Assembly: GCA_036877525.1 (NCBI GenBank)
Contig: JAZGTH010000098.1
Coordinates: 2,046,001-2,110,000 of the forward strand
Origin: Chromobotia macracanthus
Taxonomy: Eukaryota; Chordata; Actinopteri; Cypriniformes; Botiidae
Direction of reading: 5' to 3'
DNA: 64,000 bases
The notes below the pieces were generated by a model. That model saw only the letters and a program-made list of their open reading frames with translations. It did no database searches and was not told the origin of the DNA. Made by a program: the position numbers and the translations under genes. Positions 45,015-56,998 of this stretch are shown piece after piece; within the stretch, counting starts at the first letter, position 1, and each line of letters opens with the position of its first letter.

Positions 45015-46302
45015 CTGTAGACACATAAAGTGTGGTTTTAAATTTCATGTTAGACTGTTATAGAAACATACAGCATTTGGTCCAAACCAGCAGTGTTCTT
45101 GTGGTAACAACAAATTCCTAGTAAATGCATACAGATGGCTGACACGGTTCATCACACATGCATCTTACTATATGATTTAAATGAATTTAAGAAAAACTAA
45201 TCAAACTGATAATTCTGTAATATCATGAAAGTAACTGCAAACTCTGTTGTAGTGAAGATTATCTAATATTCTGCAGATATGTGGGCTGAATATGCAACAG
45301 AGCAACGGAGTCATTACATGGCGTGCTAGACGGTGACAAAGTGTCATTTGTAAGTTCTCAGGTTTTCCCTCCTACAGCAAGTTTTCCTATCATCTGCTCA
45401 GTATCACGTCCAACTCATAAAGTTCCTCTGAATATAGTAAAAAAGTGGCAAATTCTGACTTTCAATTTAAAACAAAGTGCGCAATTACAATTCCTACATA
45501 CTACTATTTGGGACTATGGGTTATTTACGTTATCTGGGTGTTCACTTGACAGGTGTATGAGCTCATTGGCACCCCTATTGGTAATATGATAACACGATGA
45601 AGCGACATCTAATTAAAGCCAAACCTTACTAAATGTTAAAACTTGTTTATTCAACGTCACAAATATAGTAGATCTCATAAGGAAAATAACACTGAACTCT
45701 GAAAACATACAGACGACGGATATGATACCTTACCATGAAGGTACACGGGAGCGGATGTGTACTGAACGCGTAGGTGAACTGACGTTAAACACAACATTTT
45801 TTACAGTTTTGTTTACAAACAACATTAAAGAATAGCGTTACGAACCCAAATGACAAAAACAATTTGCTACGACAATGAAATGTAACAGATGAAACGTGAC
45901 GTTTTGAATGAAAATGTTGACTGATCGAAGAAAGCTGGATGTTCCGCGACAATCTGTCCGGTGACCTGCTGGTTAATGCAGATTCCGCGAAAGTTTAACT
46001 CGAGCAGATGGACGGACTATAGAGAACAGACCGGTCAGTGCACGGTAACTAAACAAAGCACTTTTCATGACTTCCTCACATCGCATTAACTTTATCAAGA
46101 CCTGTCAGTACAGTACTATGCGTATCGCACGATTACTAACCTGTCAATAACTTACCGCAACACAACTGATGTCTTTACCATGTTTCAATTTGAAGGTAAC
46201 TACTTAAATGGTTAACTGGGTTGTCCTAACCAGAAACTAAATGTGGTTTCACAAACTATCAGTGACACAACTCCATGTTTACTGCCCGTCCCTCGTGTTT
46301 AC
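45015..46302 (-). other. EZH2 intron 1 (5' UTR intron)
   Basis: Lies between the probable non-coding exon ending at 46303 and the acceptor (tgtctacag) before 45014. AT-rich. A chance plus-strand open frame (45323-45589) has no recognisable domain. Confidence 0.55.
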
Positions 46303-46560
46303 CTGCAGGTGGAGACCAGCCAACATTCAATGAATTGACTTTTTTGTCAGTTTATCAGCGCCGTCCCCGGGTTAAGACGATCGGTTAACTCAGCTAGCTA
46401 ACCCAGCTAGCTCGCGGGAGAGGGTCGTTTCACCTCCGCACGTACGCGTTACTAATACCGGCGAACCTCGATAAACAAAAGGCAAGCGCTCTTTTGTCTC
46501 TGTGTCTTCAAGTGATAGTTTGGCGAGAGGTCTATCCCTTTTGGCGGAGGCAGACTGATA
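46303..46560 (-). other. ezh2: EZH2 non-coding first exon (5' UTR), approximate start
   Basis: On the minus strand a GC-richer stretch ends in ccacctgcag then gtaaac, a consensus donor with exon end at 46303, upstream of the coding exon beginning at 45014. This mirrors the mammalian gene, whose first exon is untranslated. The upper boundary is not determinable by eye. Confidence 0.5.
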
Positions 46561-46784
46561 GCGAATCGGAATTAAACTCGAAATGTCTACAAATCCCGAT
46601 ATTTCCGTTTCTGTGAGTATTCAAACCCGCTCAGTCTGTCGTTTATACTCACAATTCGCCGCCCACCTCGGGCTCTGCAGAACCAACGAGCGCCAAACAG
46701 ATGAGCCTATCAGAACCGGCCATGTTGGAACGGCTCAATATTACGGAGTTCGATTGGTCAGGTCCTGTCCGTGAATCGACCAAT
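46519..46784 (-). promoter_or_regulatory. ezh2: EZH2 promoter region with E2F-like and CCAAT motifs
   Basis: E2F-like TTTGGCGA at 46519-46526 and TTTTGGCGG at 46539-46547. An ATTGG (46753-46757) and a CCAAT (46780-46784) face each other. The surrounding 46300-46820 block is the most CpG-rich of the locus. EZH2 is a known E2F target in mammals; the sites here are seen by eye only. Confidence 0.45.
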
Positions 46785-46819
46785 CGGGTGCGTGACTGCA
46801 GTGGGGGCCCGGGAGTGGG

Positions 46820-47600
46820 GGCCATGTGAAGAAGTTCTCTTTGTTCTTGATTTTGAACGAATGCATTATCGTAAAACTGAAATTGTTTTCAGTTTTTACT
46901 GAATTATGCGATAATTACTGACATAATTCGTGTAAACCAACGATCGTGCTTTTACGTGTTTTGACACGGTATGTCGCGAAGAAGATTCTTGTTTCTTCCC
47001 TTAATGAAAACAAGTCAGAGATAAAGGCACGCTTTTTTCTGTAGCAAATACAATGAGAAAAAAGATCGATGCGACCAGAAAGCCGATACAGTAAATACGT
47101 CATTATATTTCAGCATTTAACTGTGCCACTTCCTGTGGACTGTTTGGACTTGGGTTAACTGGTTCATTAAGTACCGCCCACTCCCAGAGAATCTCTCACA
47201 GGGAGTTGTGACGTCAGCAAACAGAGCATTGGCCTAACCAATGCCTAGTTTTGCTTACTTAACATAAATCCTGTTACATGCATCCACATCATGTATTCAC
47301 ACTTACTACCAATATCTGATATTAGTTAACTCATTTAGGGACCCATGAATGGTGAGACCATTATTTAACACAACATACAGTGTTAAATTATCCAAATTCA
47401 GACCAAAACTCCCTACAGTTAATGTCTCAATTGTAGTTCTCAGTCTAAATTTATAAAATTTGATATCGATATTAACATTCAAGTAATAAAACAGTACGAT
47501 CCAGAATTCACAGCACACTTCAAAGGAAAAACAGTGCTGGATTCAAAGAGATCAGGATGAAGCAGGATGGCCATTATGTATGAGCCCATTCACATCAACC
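46820..47600. other. Intergenic spacer between the EZH2 promoter and the PDIA4 3' end
   Basis: No convincing coding frame, RNA gene or repeat. Confidence 0.55.
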
Positions 47601-47609
47601 ACTTGTTTT

Positions 47610-47830
47610 ACATTTTTACATTATTTTATTTAAAAGACATGGAAGAAGAAATTTAACAAACAGTGCTTAATTCGGAATGAAAATATTGAATGTTTTGATC
47701 CCAGAAACAAAAGTACAAAACCCCCCCAAAAAAAAAAAAAAAAAATTTCTGAAGGTCACAATTACTCCAGATTACTTCCATTTTATGGGATTTTACTGCA
47801 TTTATATGAAGTTCATGGGTTCTAGAAATC
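47610..47830 (-). other. pdia4: PDIA4 3' UTR with poly(A) signal
   Basis: A minus-strand AATAAA (plus-strand TTTATT, 47625-47630) lies about 200 bases past the stop. On the plus strand 47721-47745 is C7 followed by A18, so the transcript carries U18 then G7. Confidence 0.65.
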
Positions 47831-50800
47831 TTAGAGCTCATCTTTTTGCTGTGATAATTTTGTGGCGTGCTTTTCCACAAATTTGCTGAGTTCCTCAACG
47901 TTCCTTTGACCACCTTCAAATTTGACTGGACTCTGCTTGCTGTTGCTGGGAGCAAAGTAGATTGTAGGGAAACCCTCTACTTTATAATTCTCATAAGGAA
48001 CATCATTAGCAGTGGCATCCATTTTGGCGATGACAAGATTCTTCTCATTTTTATATTTCTTTCCAAGGGCAATGTAATCTGGCTCCATCTTTTTACAGTG
48101 GCCACACCACGGTGCATAGAACTCTATAAGGACGTCTTTCTTGGTGTCCATGACAATGTCATCAAACGTTTTGCCCACCACAACCTTCACAGGCCCTTTG
48201 TTGCTCTTGGGAATAGGCTGAGATTTTACAATAGGTTTAACCTTGCCTGTCAGAGAAGAAAAATTTATGAAATTTATTTATTTACATTTTTAAAGTCAAA
48301 ACTGCAAAACACCCAGTGTGATGCAGGGTTTAGTTCTGACCCAAATCAAACAGGTAATCCAAACCTCAACTTGTTTTCATTTGCAATAATAGCTGTAGGT
48401 TAAAAAAAAATCCTTGAATCATATTAATTACATGATATGCCAACTGTCTGGCATACTGATTGGCCAACCTGAACTGACACATATTAATATACTGGCTGAG
48501 AAAAGGAGGATAATTCAAATACATTAGCCTATTTTATCAAGGTGCAATTCGCAAAATTAGCTCCTTTTTTTATTGCTCATAGGTAGTAAAATCTATAATT
48601 GTACAGTTTAGGGGACAAATTTATTATTTTAACAGTATCATAAAATGTTTTTTTTCATACAGAATAGATAAAGCAATTTACCTTTTTTAAAGGCCATAAC
48701 AAAGCTCCGAAGCACATCCGAGTCAAATTCTTCCGGCTCCATGGCATATTTCTTTCCTCCCTCACCAAGAATGCCAACATTCACCTCTTCACCACTTTCA
48801 CTCAGTCCAAGGCTCTTCAGCTCTTCAGCATAATCTTCTTCATCTGCAATGGCAAATGTGTACTCGGGGAAGTCCTTTGCTACCTCAAGCACTTTGCTCC
48901 TCCAAAACTGTGTCGCTGTGGTAAAGATAACAAATGGTGTCAGTAGTGCACAGGTAAGCTCCAGGTATGATCTTATTTTGTTATACCGAGTTGGGCTGTT
49001 ATAATACATACCAACTCTGTAATCAAAACTGAAGTCCACTCCATAATATACGACCACAAAAGGCCGTTTGGTGTATCTCTTTGCATCATTGCTCTGTTTT
49101 CTGTGTCCAACCAAAGGCAGTATATGTTTCTTAAAGAAATCTTGCAGTTCTGAGGCAAGTGTGGAATCCTTTAGGAAAAATATGGAAAATCCTTTACGAA
49201 AGTTACTGTATCAACAATGGTGTGCTTCCTGCTCTTTATGGATTTCAGATACATGTCAATGATTTCAAACTTACCATAATTGTTAGTGAATGAGATGCTG
49301 GCTCATATTTAGACCTAAACTTTTCTGGGTGAAGCATGAGAACTTGTCCTGGAGAAGCCTTGAGGAATTTCGCAACTTCATTATTATAAGTGTGCATAAA
49401 CTTGTAGTCATCTCGCAGTGAATTACCTTTAGAAAGAAAAAAAAAAATCACATGGTTGGTAATAAAGGCTTAGCCTACAAAAGCTGACAGAATGTGTGTG
49501 TCTTACACTTTGTAATGCATAATTGGCAATAACTCACATGCTTCTTGATAGATCTCATATGCACCATCTTCATCACTGGAGAAAACACCAACAATCACAG
49601 CGTCATCTCCATCTTTAAGGAGCTCCTGAACTTGTTTGAGGGTCTGCACTTGCTTTGATGGTGGACCTGCTTGGTCTGTCATGTAATCAACAATACCTAA
49701 AAAAATAAAAGCAAACATGAAACGATCATTCTCTGCTTGACAACTGCACAATATACATTAATATATAGACACACTGAAGATCTAGGAATCATTTATTGAA
49801 AGGATAATATCTGCAGAGTGATAGGCCTACCGAATTTCTCCCTTGGTCCATTGTAGTCAAACGCCTTGCCCTTTCTGAAGATTTTAAGTGTGGGGTAGCC
49901 TGAAACTCCAAACCGGGATGCTAACTCGTTCTCTGCAGTGGCATCAACTTTAGCCAATGGAATAGGAGGAGTGCGATTGCTGAGTTCCTTAGCAGCCTTT
50001 TCATACTCAGGTGCTAGTTTTTTACAGTGACCACACCTGATTGAATTTAAAACACAGCAATAGTACTACAAACTCACCACTCGGGGAAAAAAAATCCCAA
50101 CAAACTTTTTAGCGCATAAACATGCACAAGAAAATAAAATCAGACACAAACCAGGGTGCATAGAACTCCACCAAGACAATGTCTGCATTGTTCACCACAT
50201 CATCAAAATTATCTTTAGTCAGAACCAGGGTAGCCTCTGGGGGAGGTTTCCAGTCTGGGTGGGCAACTTCTTTAACTCGTTCCACAATGGCTGCAAATTG
50301 AAATCACAAATTGACTGTTAATGCCTCAAGAATTAAACTTTTTAGGGTAAACCAATTCAGAGCAATCTGACTTCCAGAATGACTCTACGAAGAAATTCTT
50401 CAAAACATAATCTGGCCTAAACAACTTAACAACAAACTTGACAATATATATAGGCTCAGCTTACCTTGCTCACTTCGGTCCCCATCGTAGTCTACTGGCT
50501 CCCCCTTTTTGAGGATTTTGATGGTTGGATATCCAGACACTTCAAACCTACTACCCAGGGCACTAGCCTTAGTGGCATCAACCTTTGCCACTGGTATCGG
50601 CGGGTCGTTCTCTTTAAGCGTCTGAGCGATCTTCTCATACTCTGGAGCAAACTGTTTGCAGTGGCCACACCTGAAAAAGTGTCAATCTTGCATGAGGATC
50701 TTAGACAGTTGACAGTCATGTGTTAGCTATAAATTGAGCTTGAACTTACCATGGTGCATAAAACTCCACCAACACCGTGTCTTTGCCCACCATGAAGGTG

Positions 50801-51262
50801 TCAAAATTTTCATCCGTCAAGATCAGCACCCCGTTCTCCTCCTTAACTTCAGTGTCATCTGTATCATCTTCATCATCGTCGTCATCATCATCATCTTCAT
50901 CACTAAGATTTTCTGCCGATTCTAAAATTTTTTATTTTACAGTGTTAGATCCCAAACAGAAAAACGCACATAACTAAATAATTATTATAATTAAAATAAT
51001 AATTAGGTTTCACATTAACGTTTTAGTTGCTGGGAAACAACACGACGCGTTCGTGCAGCACTGCATTACTGAAGCTAACTAGCAACTGTGTACTACGTGC
51101 AAGACTTTAGGTTTAAATACCCAAACAAAACACCCTCAAAATGGATGTCGGCAACATGCAAAGGGAAATCTTACCATCCTTGTCGTCCTCTTCACATCGG
51201 CTGGGCACTATCAAGTATGTCACTCCGAGCAGCACAATCAACAGAAGTGTTATCTTCTTCAT
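47831..51262 (-). CDS. pdia4: PDIA4 (ERp72), ER protein disulfide isomerase with three CGHC active sites
   Basis: Forms and reshuffles disulfides in secretory proteins in the ER lumen. Coding exons in transcript order: 51175-51262, 50750-50921, 50465-50670, 50152-50290, 49831-50036, 49538-49696, 49275-49426, 49012-49168, 48682-48915, 47831-48246; 1,929 nt, 642 residues (human 645), all in phase. The signal peptide is at residues 1 to about 23 (MKKITLLLIVLLGVTYLIV). An aspartate/glutamate-rich segment follows at about 24-48. Thioredoxin-type active sites FYAPWCGHCK lie at cysteines 88/91, 203/206 and 552/555, with two catalytically silent thioredoxin-like domains between the second and third. 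The C-terminus is KDEL (mammals KEEL), the ER-retrieval signal. The start at 51260-51262 is supported by the signal peptide. Very sure. Confidence 0.97.
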
Positions 51263-51509
51263 TATCTCTGATTTTCACGCCTCCTTTTGTTAGATTGATG
51301 AATTAAACCAGATGCACGTACTGTTACTGAAATTCAAGCGCTTTAAATTCAATAATACTTATTATAACCTTTGCATTAAACGATATGGCACACGTCATTA
51401 CAATACACGCGTTCTGTCTAAATGCATTTTTCTGATTTTACTTCCCCACTCCTTTACTTGAACTTGTCTGACTTGCCACGCTCCGATTGGCTGCGGAGGG
51501 AGAACTTGG

Positions 51510-51528
51510 CCAATCATTGATCGCCACT
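51510..51528 (+). promoter_or_regulatory. ER-stress-response-element-like motif upstream of PDIA4
   Basis: Reads CCAAT, nine bases, CCACT. The ERSE consensus, bound by NF-Y plus ATF6, is CCAAT-N9-CCACG, so only the last base differs. It lies about 250 bp upstream of the PDIA4 ATG. Further ATTGG boxes at 51486-51490, 51562-51566 and 51592-51596 make a CCAAT-box cluster. The element works in either orientation in known genes. Confidence 0.55.
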
Positions 51529-51619
51529 CAAGTGCGTACCGCAAGCACGTTCAAAACAGCAATTGGGTGGTCTGTTGCGGGCTGCTAGCTGATTGGATGG
51601 TTAACGGTAACGGGACTTG

Positions 51620-52380
51620 ATACCGGAAGTAAAATGATATTTGACGTAATGTAGGGTGAGATATTCATTAGTTGATAAGACGGTGCAAGGAAGGCATGAA
51701 ATTCACACGTGAATGAACTATGACACATTTTATAGTAAAAGAAGATAAATATATTACATAGGGTAGATATGAAAGGTTTAATTTACTAAAACTGTTCTGT
51801 TGAAAGTTGGCAGGACATTTGTATTTGATTCATTATCTTACATTTTTTCGTATTGAATTCTGAGTGTTTAAAATACCCTGGAATAATTGTCAATTTCCTC
51901 AGTTGGAAATACATTAAACACATAAGATGTACAGTGACCTGTGATCAGTTCGCAAGATGGAGTGGTGGGAACGCTTGTCTTTTCATTTGTGTGAGATCTT
52001 TACTGTTATGAGCATTACTGTGGTTATCTCCCATCCTGGCTGGGTCAGAAGGCCTTTCAGAAGACAATATGCCTTTCCACTCAGCTGCGGAAGGTAGGAA
52101 AAATTGTACAGGCATATTTAAGCTGCTTGCTTGAAACAGGTTCATTCAGGTGGTTTCTGAAATCCTTTGTCCATTTTGAAAGGCCCTCCTGGGTTCTTCC
52201 TCTGTCTTGCTGTAAGTATAGAGGTACTTTGAGTTGAAGTGGTGAACTTGAGGTGAAATAATAACCACTTTAGAGTTAGAGTTTATTCTGATGTTCTGGT
52301 ATATAGTGTATCTCAAAATATTTAAATAAAAAAAACTGTATCTTAGTGTTTTCTTTACACTATAATAATGACCCCTCAAC
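51620..52380. other. Spacer between the PDIA4 promoter and the polycystin relic
   Basis: No intact gene. A minus-strand open stretch (about 51945-52085) after an acceptor-like ttccgcag encodes EWKGILSSERPSDPARMGDN and more, ending at a stop. It could be a last exon of the neighbouring broken gene but has no recognisable domain. Confidence 0.4.
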
Positions 52381-52383
52381 ACC

Positions 52384-52520
52384 CCTCAGGTCCTGACATC
52401 CAGGTTTCCTCCCAAATTGTTTGTCTGGCTTTGTGGAGACTGTCAGAGATGAAACAACAGATGGAACAACAGCTCATCCATAAGATCCTAAAACTCTGCC
52501 AAATACAAACTCTGTAAACA
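52384..52520 (-). pseudogene. C-terminal tail exon of the relic, with stops
   Basis: After tgtttacag reads LYLAEF, TAG, DLMDELLFHLLFHL, TGA. An E-F-x-x-x-x-D-E-L-L-x-x-L pattern follows the last helix in polycystin-1-like proteins. The short length makes this tentative. Confidence 0.4.
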
Positions 52521-53199
52521 ACAGATTTAGACCACAAACATATAAAACCACATTTTTAACATTGTGGAAGTCACGATTATACCAAGTAATAACAATGAGT
52601 AATAACAAAAGAACAATGTGATCTTGTGTAACAGCTTGTATGATTCATACATGTACATTTATATGGACATGATGGTCAGTTAACTTGTGTCTGCTAAAAA
52701 GTATAGCTTTATTTTTGATGTATAGACAGTGATAAAATGTTTCCAGTTTTCCTAGTTCTACAAAAACCGTAAGGGTGCCAATAGCCTAAAATTTACCAAT
52801 ATCAAAATATCACGTCAATCAATTGAAATAATATATACAAAAAAAACACACTTAATTACTGTGTTATGATATTTCTTTACATGCTATAGCTTACATGGGA
52901 ATAATAGTGCAAAATAAACGCCTAAAAGAAAGTGTTGCATGGGTTTGGTAATATGTTTCACTATAATGGTCTGTGACAGAAGAGCGAGAGAAAATGGATC
53001 AACAAATCCTGGGATGTTAGTAGATTGGAATGAAAGTAAGATCAGGTTCCACAGAAAGGAGACGGCCACTGCAACAATAACACCAGGTGCCTAAACAAAA
53101 ATAAAATAATTTAATTGAAATGGCCTTTGGCTCAGCTAATGGGTTTAGCTGATTTTAACATACTGTATCATGTAAATCAATACCAGTAACCAAAGCAGG

Positions 53200-53316
53200 T
53201 TAGAGCAGATCAGTTTCTAAGCAGAGAGCAGCTGCCACTGTTTTGTTCAGCTGTAAGTAGAGCACACGTTTCAGAAGAAGCAAGTTTACAACAATGCCAA
53301 GGATATGCTGTGAAAG
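53200..53316 (-). pseudogene. Channel-helix exon of the relic, with stop
   Basis: After ctttcacag reads HILGIVVNLLLLKRVLYLQL then NKTVAAALCLETDLL and TAA (53200-53202). The pattern L-L-L-L-K-x-x-x-x-L-x-x-N-K is that of the S4-S5-like region of polycystins. Confidence 0.55.
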
Positions 53317-54004
53317 CTGTGAAAGATACATGACAGTTTTAATAATGTTCAGAATTATATCTTTGACAATGAATACCATGTTTCTAATAACAGAACACTG
53401 TCAGCTGTGTGACAGGAAGTCTTAACAAATCTGTAGCTTATTTGAAACTGGTTTTACTATTTATAGAGTTGCGTTTTGCATGAAACTGCATTTTTAATCT
53501 TTTCAAATACTTAAACTGCAATTTATTTATGTGATGTCATTTTGTGCAATAATAGAAATATGACATAAGTAATGCCATATTTAAGCTAAATAATATGGTC
53601 CTACCTTCTCAAACATTAAAGATGGGACTAAATCACCATATAATTAAAAATCCAATCTCTGCAAGTAATCAGTCTTTTCTGTTGTCAGCATAAAGTGGTG
53701 GACAAAGCAAGCAACTCTTGTTCATCACTTTGGACCTATTTTAACAATGTTACAGTTATAAATACAATGACAGGTTTATTGATTTCGTCTTCCTGTATCA
53801 GTTAATAAAGAGGGAATCTGACCTTGCTTTTCCCAAGTTGACACTTCTATTCCCTCATAACAAGCAAGCTCTGCACAAAAGCCAAAAGTGACTGTTTCTC
53901 TATCACAGATTGGTCATTAGAGCTGCAGAGAGAGTCAGCCTAGCTCAAATCTTCATCCACAGTCTCACTTTATATTGCAGAGAAATTAAACGAATAACTG
54001 GATG

Positions 54005-54122
54005 CTTTGAACATTCCTTAAACATAACATTTTTAACCTTTTAAATTACTTAATGGAAATGTTACAGAAATGTTTTTACACATTTACAAAATGTTTTACA
54101 CAACCTACACTTGTTGGATGGG
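54005..54122 (-). mobile_element. Fragment of the CCCAGC-ended MITE family
   Basis: Contains attacttaatggaaatgtta and ends near cacttgttggatggga, a diverged form of the terminus. Confidence 0.45.
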
Positions 54123-54548
54123 AAACAGTCAGCATTGGTGGATTACCTGGTATGCTGAGTTATATCTGCTCTCTATATTTCTATTAACCCGGACTTGCAA
54201 TAAGAGAATAAGTGCCCCTTAAAGGTTAATGCTGCAAGTGTTAAAGCAACACTTTACAAACAATTAGTATTGTTTGTAAAGCCATCAGAATTTCAATAGT
54301 AACAAAAGTCAAACAAATCATTAAAAATCTCACTTTAGTTTCTCCTACTTTATCTTGGCAATCTACATTATGGTAAGTCTAGAATGTTGTTGCTGTCTAA
54401 TTCCACCAATCACCATATTTTTGAATAGAGTGAAATGAATTTTGTGGGGCTGGTTGATAACAATATAGTTTATTCTTGTCACTTTACATCAATAGTAATT
54501 AAAATATCTGTAATAATATGTAGTTATCTGGGAATGTCTGGTGCTTAC

Positions 54549-54662
54549 TTGGTGAAGTGAGTTTTAATAGCCTGATTTAAATGGTACTTGTAAACATTAT
54601 CAAACTTTCCATATGGCACAAAGAGAATCAGTGACACCATGATTAGGTGTAACATCAAATCC
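54549..54662 (-). pseudogene. Channel-region exon of the relic (open)
   Basis: 114 nt, acceptor ctatcacag, donor accaa/gtaagc. Encodes DLMLHLIMVSLILFVPYGKF then DNVYKYHLNQAIKTHFTK, matching the polycystin pattern of a membrane helix followed by Y-x-L-N-x-A-I before the extracellular loop. Confidence 0.6.
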
Positions 54663-56080
54663 CTGTGATAGAAAAACAAACCGAAAACCTGTTTTAGGTC
54701 CCGAGGTCAAAGGTCATATAGAAAAATTAAGGAAGATCAAACAGTAAGACATTGTAGTTTTGTGAAGCTCTTTTTTCTAGTTCCTCTCTTAATTTGAGCC
54801 CTCATACATTTCAAATCTTTTGAGTTTGGTGGCCACACCAGATGCAGATATCCATCTCTGACGGCATGCAAGGACCTGCACATGTTAATGCAGTGTATTA
54901 ATGGCATATTTACTTTTGGTTAATGACCAGTTCATTATTCTTTATTCAATCTTGCAATTTCTCTTAAAGACTTGTCAGTGTGATAGGAAAGTGTATGTGC
55001 ATACTTAATCTAATGGCTGATTTAACCTTTTTTAAAATCTTAAAAATCTTAATCTTAAGATTTTTTTTAAATCTTAAAAAACAGTTTTTGGGCCCTGTGT
55101 CTCGAAAACTCAGTAATGGGCCCTCTAACACTTAGACTGAGGAATCATTCCAGTCTCTTGCAATGCATCAAAGAAACTGTGATTGCAATTATTGAAGAGG
55201 GAAATAAGTTTATTTCAGGTTTTAAATTGTATCAATTCACCATTAAGTTTTCTAAGGTCAAGGGAATGGAAGATTATGGAAGATGATTTACTGTGGCTGG
55301 GTGTTATACAAACCACAGCAGACAAGTAAAAACACTGAATGAATCTACAGAAGACTCTTTGTCCTGCTGAACCGAAAGGCAATACATTTAAATCTTAATT
55401 TTTATATATATTTGGAAAACAAATTTTGTGGACAAACACATATTTTACAGTAATTTTCAAGATCCAACACGTTAGTTTTAAAAAGGTCACTAACTTTCTT
55501 TGTTGAGGGGCAGTAATAATGATACACATTACAGAGAGAGAGAGAAGCAGAGGGTCCAGCCCAAATAATATCACCAGGATCCAAGATCACTGAACCTATT
55601 GATTCTACCAACACCAGTCTGCTCGTTTCCCAGGATGTCTGTATGAAAAAACATAAAATAAATAAAGTACAATTAATTTTATAGTATATATTCATAGTAT
55701 AAAGAAGTATGGTAAATCTTAAATTAATATATAACATTTGTTATATTAAGAAAATTTAATGATCATTAAGATAATTGATCATTTACCACAATATTAGTGG
55801 GACAATTCAGAATTAGTGACAGACTGGGACCGGACTGATTCAATTTGTTTTGGACATGTGATCTGTTGTTTACATCAGATATGGAGTCATCCACAATCTC
55901 AGTGATAGCTTTAGGATTCTTCCGTGGTTTTGACGCAGACACTGAATCAGATGTCTTCCAGTCCCGAGTATTATATACCACAGCACACACCATCCATTCC
56001 CACTGTGTTTATCGATGTATACCGGAATAATTGTAACATCAAGTACATATGACGAGTATATTGCTTAGCATAAACATGTT

Positions 56081-56163
56081 TCATTATAGCGCCTGAGTGG
56101 TCTGTATGTTATTATAGCTCTTGACAGGTCTGTATGTTATTATAGCTCTTGAGAGGTCTGTAT
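56081..56163. repeat. 28-bp tandem repeat, about three copies
   Basis: The unit ggtctgtatgttattatagc + tcttgaca starts at 56099 and 56127, with partial copies on either side. It lies within the polycystin relic. Confidence 0.85.
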
Positions 56164-56590
56164 TTATTTTCCTTATATTTTCGTAGTGCTCCCTGAGTCC
56201 AGTGAAAGGACAATTACTGCAAGGAAGAGTTGACTCGATGGTACAATCATTCATCAGAAGAGCATCATGGTGATCTACAACAGACAGGCAAAACAAATAT
56301 GCACTATTTTGCATAAAACTATTTTGAATAATGAGTAGAAAACACATAAAACATACCTTCTACAGAGTAAACATCAGACACTTTAATCTTATACTGTTAT
56401 ACTGATAGACTATTGGATATGCTTGTCTAAAACCAGATTAAGAAATAATTTATAATTAATATATAATAAATCATAAATGATAATTGGCCGAATTTAGCAC
56501 ACAGGATAGCACACATATCCAATATCTGACATTTAACTGCGTGGAAAGGTGAAACAGAGGGACAATTTCAGACAGCCTGGGAATTCTGAC

Positions 56591-56700
56591 CTTGCTGACA
56601 CAGAACAGCAAAGACACCAGACTCCCCACCGGCATCACAGCAAGAGCACTGCACAGGCCTGTTACCATGGAGACTGACGAAATATCGATAAGGCCCATTT
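56591..56700 (-). pseudogene. Membrane exon of the relic (open)
   Basis: 110 nt after ttggtag, ending caag/gtcaga. Reads MGLIDISSVSMVTGLCSALA then VMPVGSLVSLLFCVSK, the second membrane segment typical of polycystin-1-like proteins (G-x-x-S-A-x-x-x-x-P-x-x-x-x-x-x-L-F). Confidence 0.6.
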
Positions 56701-56859
56701 CTACCAATTTGTGTATAGTAGGAAATAAAAGATTTGCCTTAATATTGTGAAATATAAATAAAATCAGTACAATCATAAATACATTTACACAGAAAGAGTG
56801 ATATACTGATATATGTGTTAAAGATCTTCCAAAAGATTAATGAGGATTGTGCTGACACA

Positions 56860-56998
56860 TGTAACTCTGCAGAAGCAAGGCACACATAATTAAACGCTGC
56901 ATGTGTGTGTGTGAGCTGTGGAACAGACAACTGTAAACAGACCATCATGGATGAATGTCCCCCAGATAGTCTGTGAGTTTTAAATATGGAAACTTCTC
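56860..56998 (-). pseudogene. Post-PLAT exon of the relic, tryptophan replaced by stop
   Basis: Reads EKFPYLKLTDYLGDIHP, TGA (56945-56947), WSVYSCLFHSSHTHMQRLIM. The family motif here is D-x-H-x-W-x-S-V-x-x-R-P, so the stop falls at the conserved Trp (TGG to TGA is one base). Confidence 0.6.

Noticed and set aside
47867..48403. 178-codon plus-strand open frame
   Set aside because: Antisense shadow of the last PDIA4 exon; the minus strand encodes the third CGHC domain and KDEL.
50734..50977. Ser- and Ile-rich plus-strand frames
   Set aside because: Antisense of the GAT/GAC-rich acidic tract in PDIA4 exon 2.
55020..55085. Local palindromic AT-rich sequence (tcttaagatt and repeats of aaatctta)
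   Set aside because: Simple low-complexity repetition of a short word; no stable unique hairpin or terminal structure.
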